This document shows, one piece after another, positions 63,553 to 64,000 of a stretch of 64,000 nt of DNA. Numbering within the stretch: position 1 is the stretch's first letter; each line of letters opens with the position of its first letter. A program made the position numbers and the translations under genes. The DNA is from Lachnospiraceae bacterium. GTDB taxonomy: Bacteria > Bacillota > Clostridia > Lachnospirales > Lachnospiraceae. The notes under the pieces are model-generated. The model was not told the origin of the DNA. It ran no database searches and was given only the letters and a program-made list of their open reading frames with translations. The stretch is from positions 409,195 to 473,194 of the forward strand of contig JAAWEK010000003.1 of NCBI GenBank assembly GCA_022794265.1. Reading direction: 5' to 3'.

Positions 63553-64000
63553 TCACTTCTTTTTGATAAGCTTCAGTTTTATATTTCTTCTTTCAGCAAT
63601 CTTCTGAAACACCTCTACCACATACAAGCATTGTGCCTTAAATGGTAGTGAAGACAATTCGTCATTGGATTGTATTTGCTTTATTGCTTCTTGTAGTTCT
63701 GAAAGATCTAATAAATTGACTGCCACACAAAAGAAATTCTTCCTACGCCCGTCATTATAGTTAGAAAGTAAGTAAGAAAGAATTTGTGTTTTTTCCTGCT
63801 GTTCAAAATTATATTGCTCAATGCCAATTTTTTTTGCTCTTTCTAAATCTGCTTTTTGTCGCCTGCTTGTAATAAAAAGGTCATATTCATCAATGTGTTG
63901 ATATTTTTCGCATGGATATTGTTTGCATTCATAGCAATATTCAATCTTTCCATGTTCAAGACTGCATTTCGCAATTTTGCATGATTGATTACCATTGCCG
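63553..64000 (-). CDS. DUF3795 protein, N-terminus cut off by the window edge
   Basis: The last 148 codons of a reading frame entering from the right edge. Cys pattern CKIAKC...YCYECKQYPCEKYQHID at the visible start is typical of the Cys-rich DUF3795 domain, probably metal binding. A helical C-terminal part rich in Lys, Gln and Glu follows. The stop is 40 bases before the methyltransferase remnant. Function unknown; such proteins are often accessory. Confidence 0.75.
   Translation of the reverse strand, partial: GNGNQSCKIAKCSLEHGKIEYCYECKQYPCEKYQHIDEYDLFITSRRQKADLERAKKIGIEQYNFEQQEKTQILSYLLSNYNDGRRKNFFCVAVNLLDLSELQEAIKQIQSNDELSSLPFKAQCLYVVEVFQKIAERRNIKLKLIKKK

Overview
The window looks like chromosome of a low-to-mid GC Firmicute, most likely a gut Lachnospiraceae-type Clostridia. 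The evidence is the gene order hrcA-grpE-dnaK-dnaJ-prmA-rsmE behind a perfect CIRCE operator, the rimP-nusA-ylxR-ylxQ-infB-rbfA-nrnA-truB-ribF operon, UPF0297 (IreB)-ruvX-DUF1292 upstream of RNase J, a SpoIID-type protein, frequent TTG starts and strong GGAGG ribosome binding sites. Most of it is ordinary housekeeping sequence. Species cannot be named from this alone.

Layout. 1-8.4 kb: RNase J (cut by the window edge), DUF1292, ruvX, ireB and mtaB on the minus strand; a small HPr-like gene on plus; then thiI, cysteine desulfurase, rsmE and prmA on minus. 8.6-13.8 kb: dnaJ, dnaK, grpE, hrcA with CIRCE. 13.9-24.4 kb: a DHH phosphoesterase, dut, argH, MscS, a glycogen-branching-enzyme homologue that has lost its catalytic residues, a YihY/BrkB membrane protein and a SpoIID protein; a dispersed palindromic repeat family lies in the gaps here. 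24.5-24.8 kb: a probable 6S RNA with its own promoter and terminator. 24.8-36.4 kb: prfC, two tandem dynamin-like GTPases, and a maltodextrin-type locus (LacI regulator, MalQ, two permeases, binding protein) with a recognisable promoter and operator. 36.4-47.5 kb: a His6-type HisA, an FtsX/ATPase ABC pair, MetY, PNPase, S15, an SH3-NlpC/P60 hydrolase and a Na/Pi cotransporter. 47.7-56.2 kb: the translation operon rimP through ribF, ending in a 45-residue membrane peptide. 56.3-57.2 kb: a DHH/DHHA1 protein.

57.3-63.1 kb is a complete VanD-type glycopeptide-resistance cluster (vanR, vanS, vanY, vanH, vanD ligase, vanX, all minus strand). It would replace D-Ala-D-Ala peptidoglycan ends with D-Ala-D-Lac. 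vanS is broken by an 8-bp tandem expansion: three copies of an octamer where two would restore a 381-codon gene. Such lesions are known to make VanD clusters constitutive. Tandem 11-bp VanR-box-like repeats overlap the 3' end of vanS, upstream of vanYHDX. To the right are a truncated methyltransferase remnant and the C-terminal part of a DUF3795 protein, suggesting an accessory region.

The most noteworthy items are the slipped-repeat vanS lesion with its regulatory DNA, the branching-enzyme pseudoenzyme with a Lys/Glu/Thr-rich tail, the palindromic repeat family, the probable 6S RNA with a palindrome over its -10, and the tandem dynamins.
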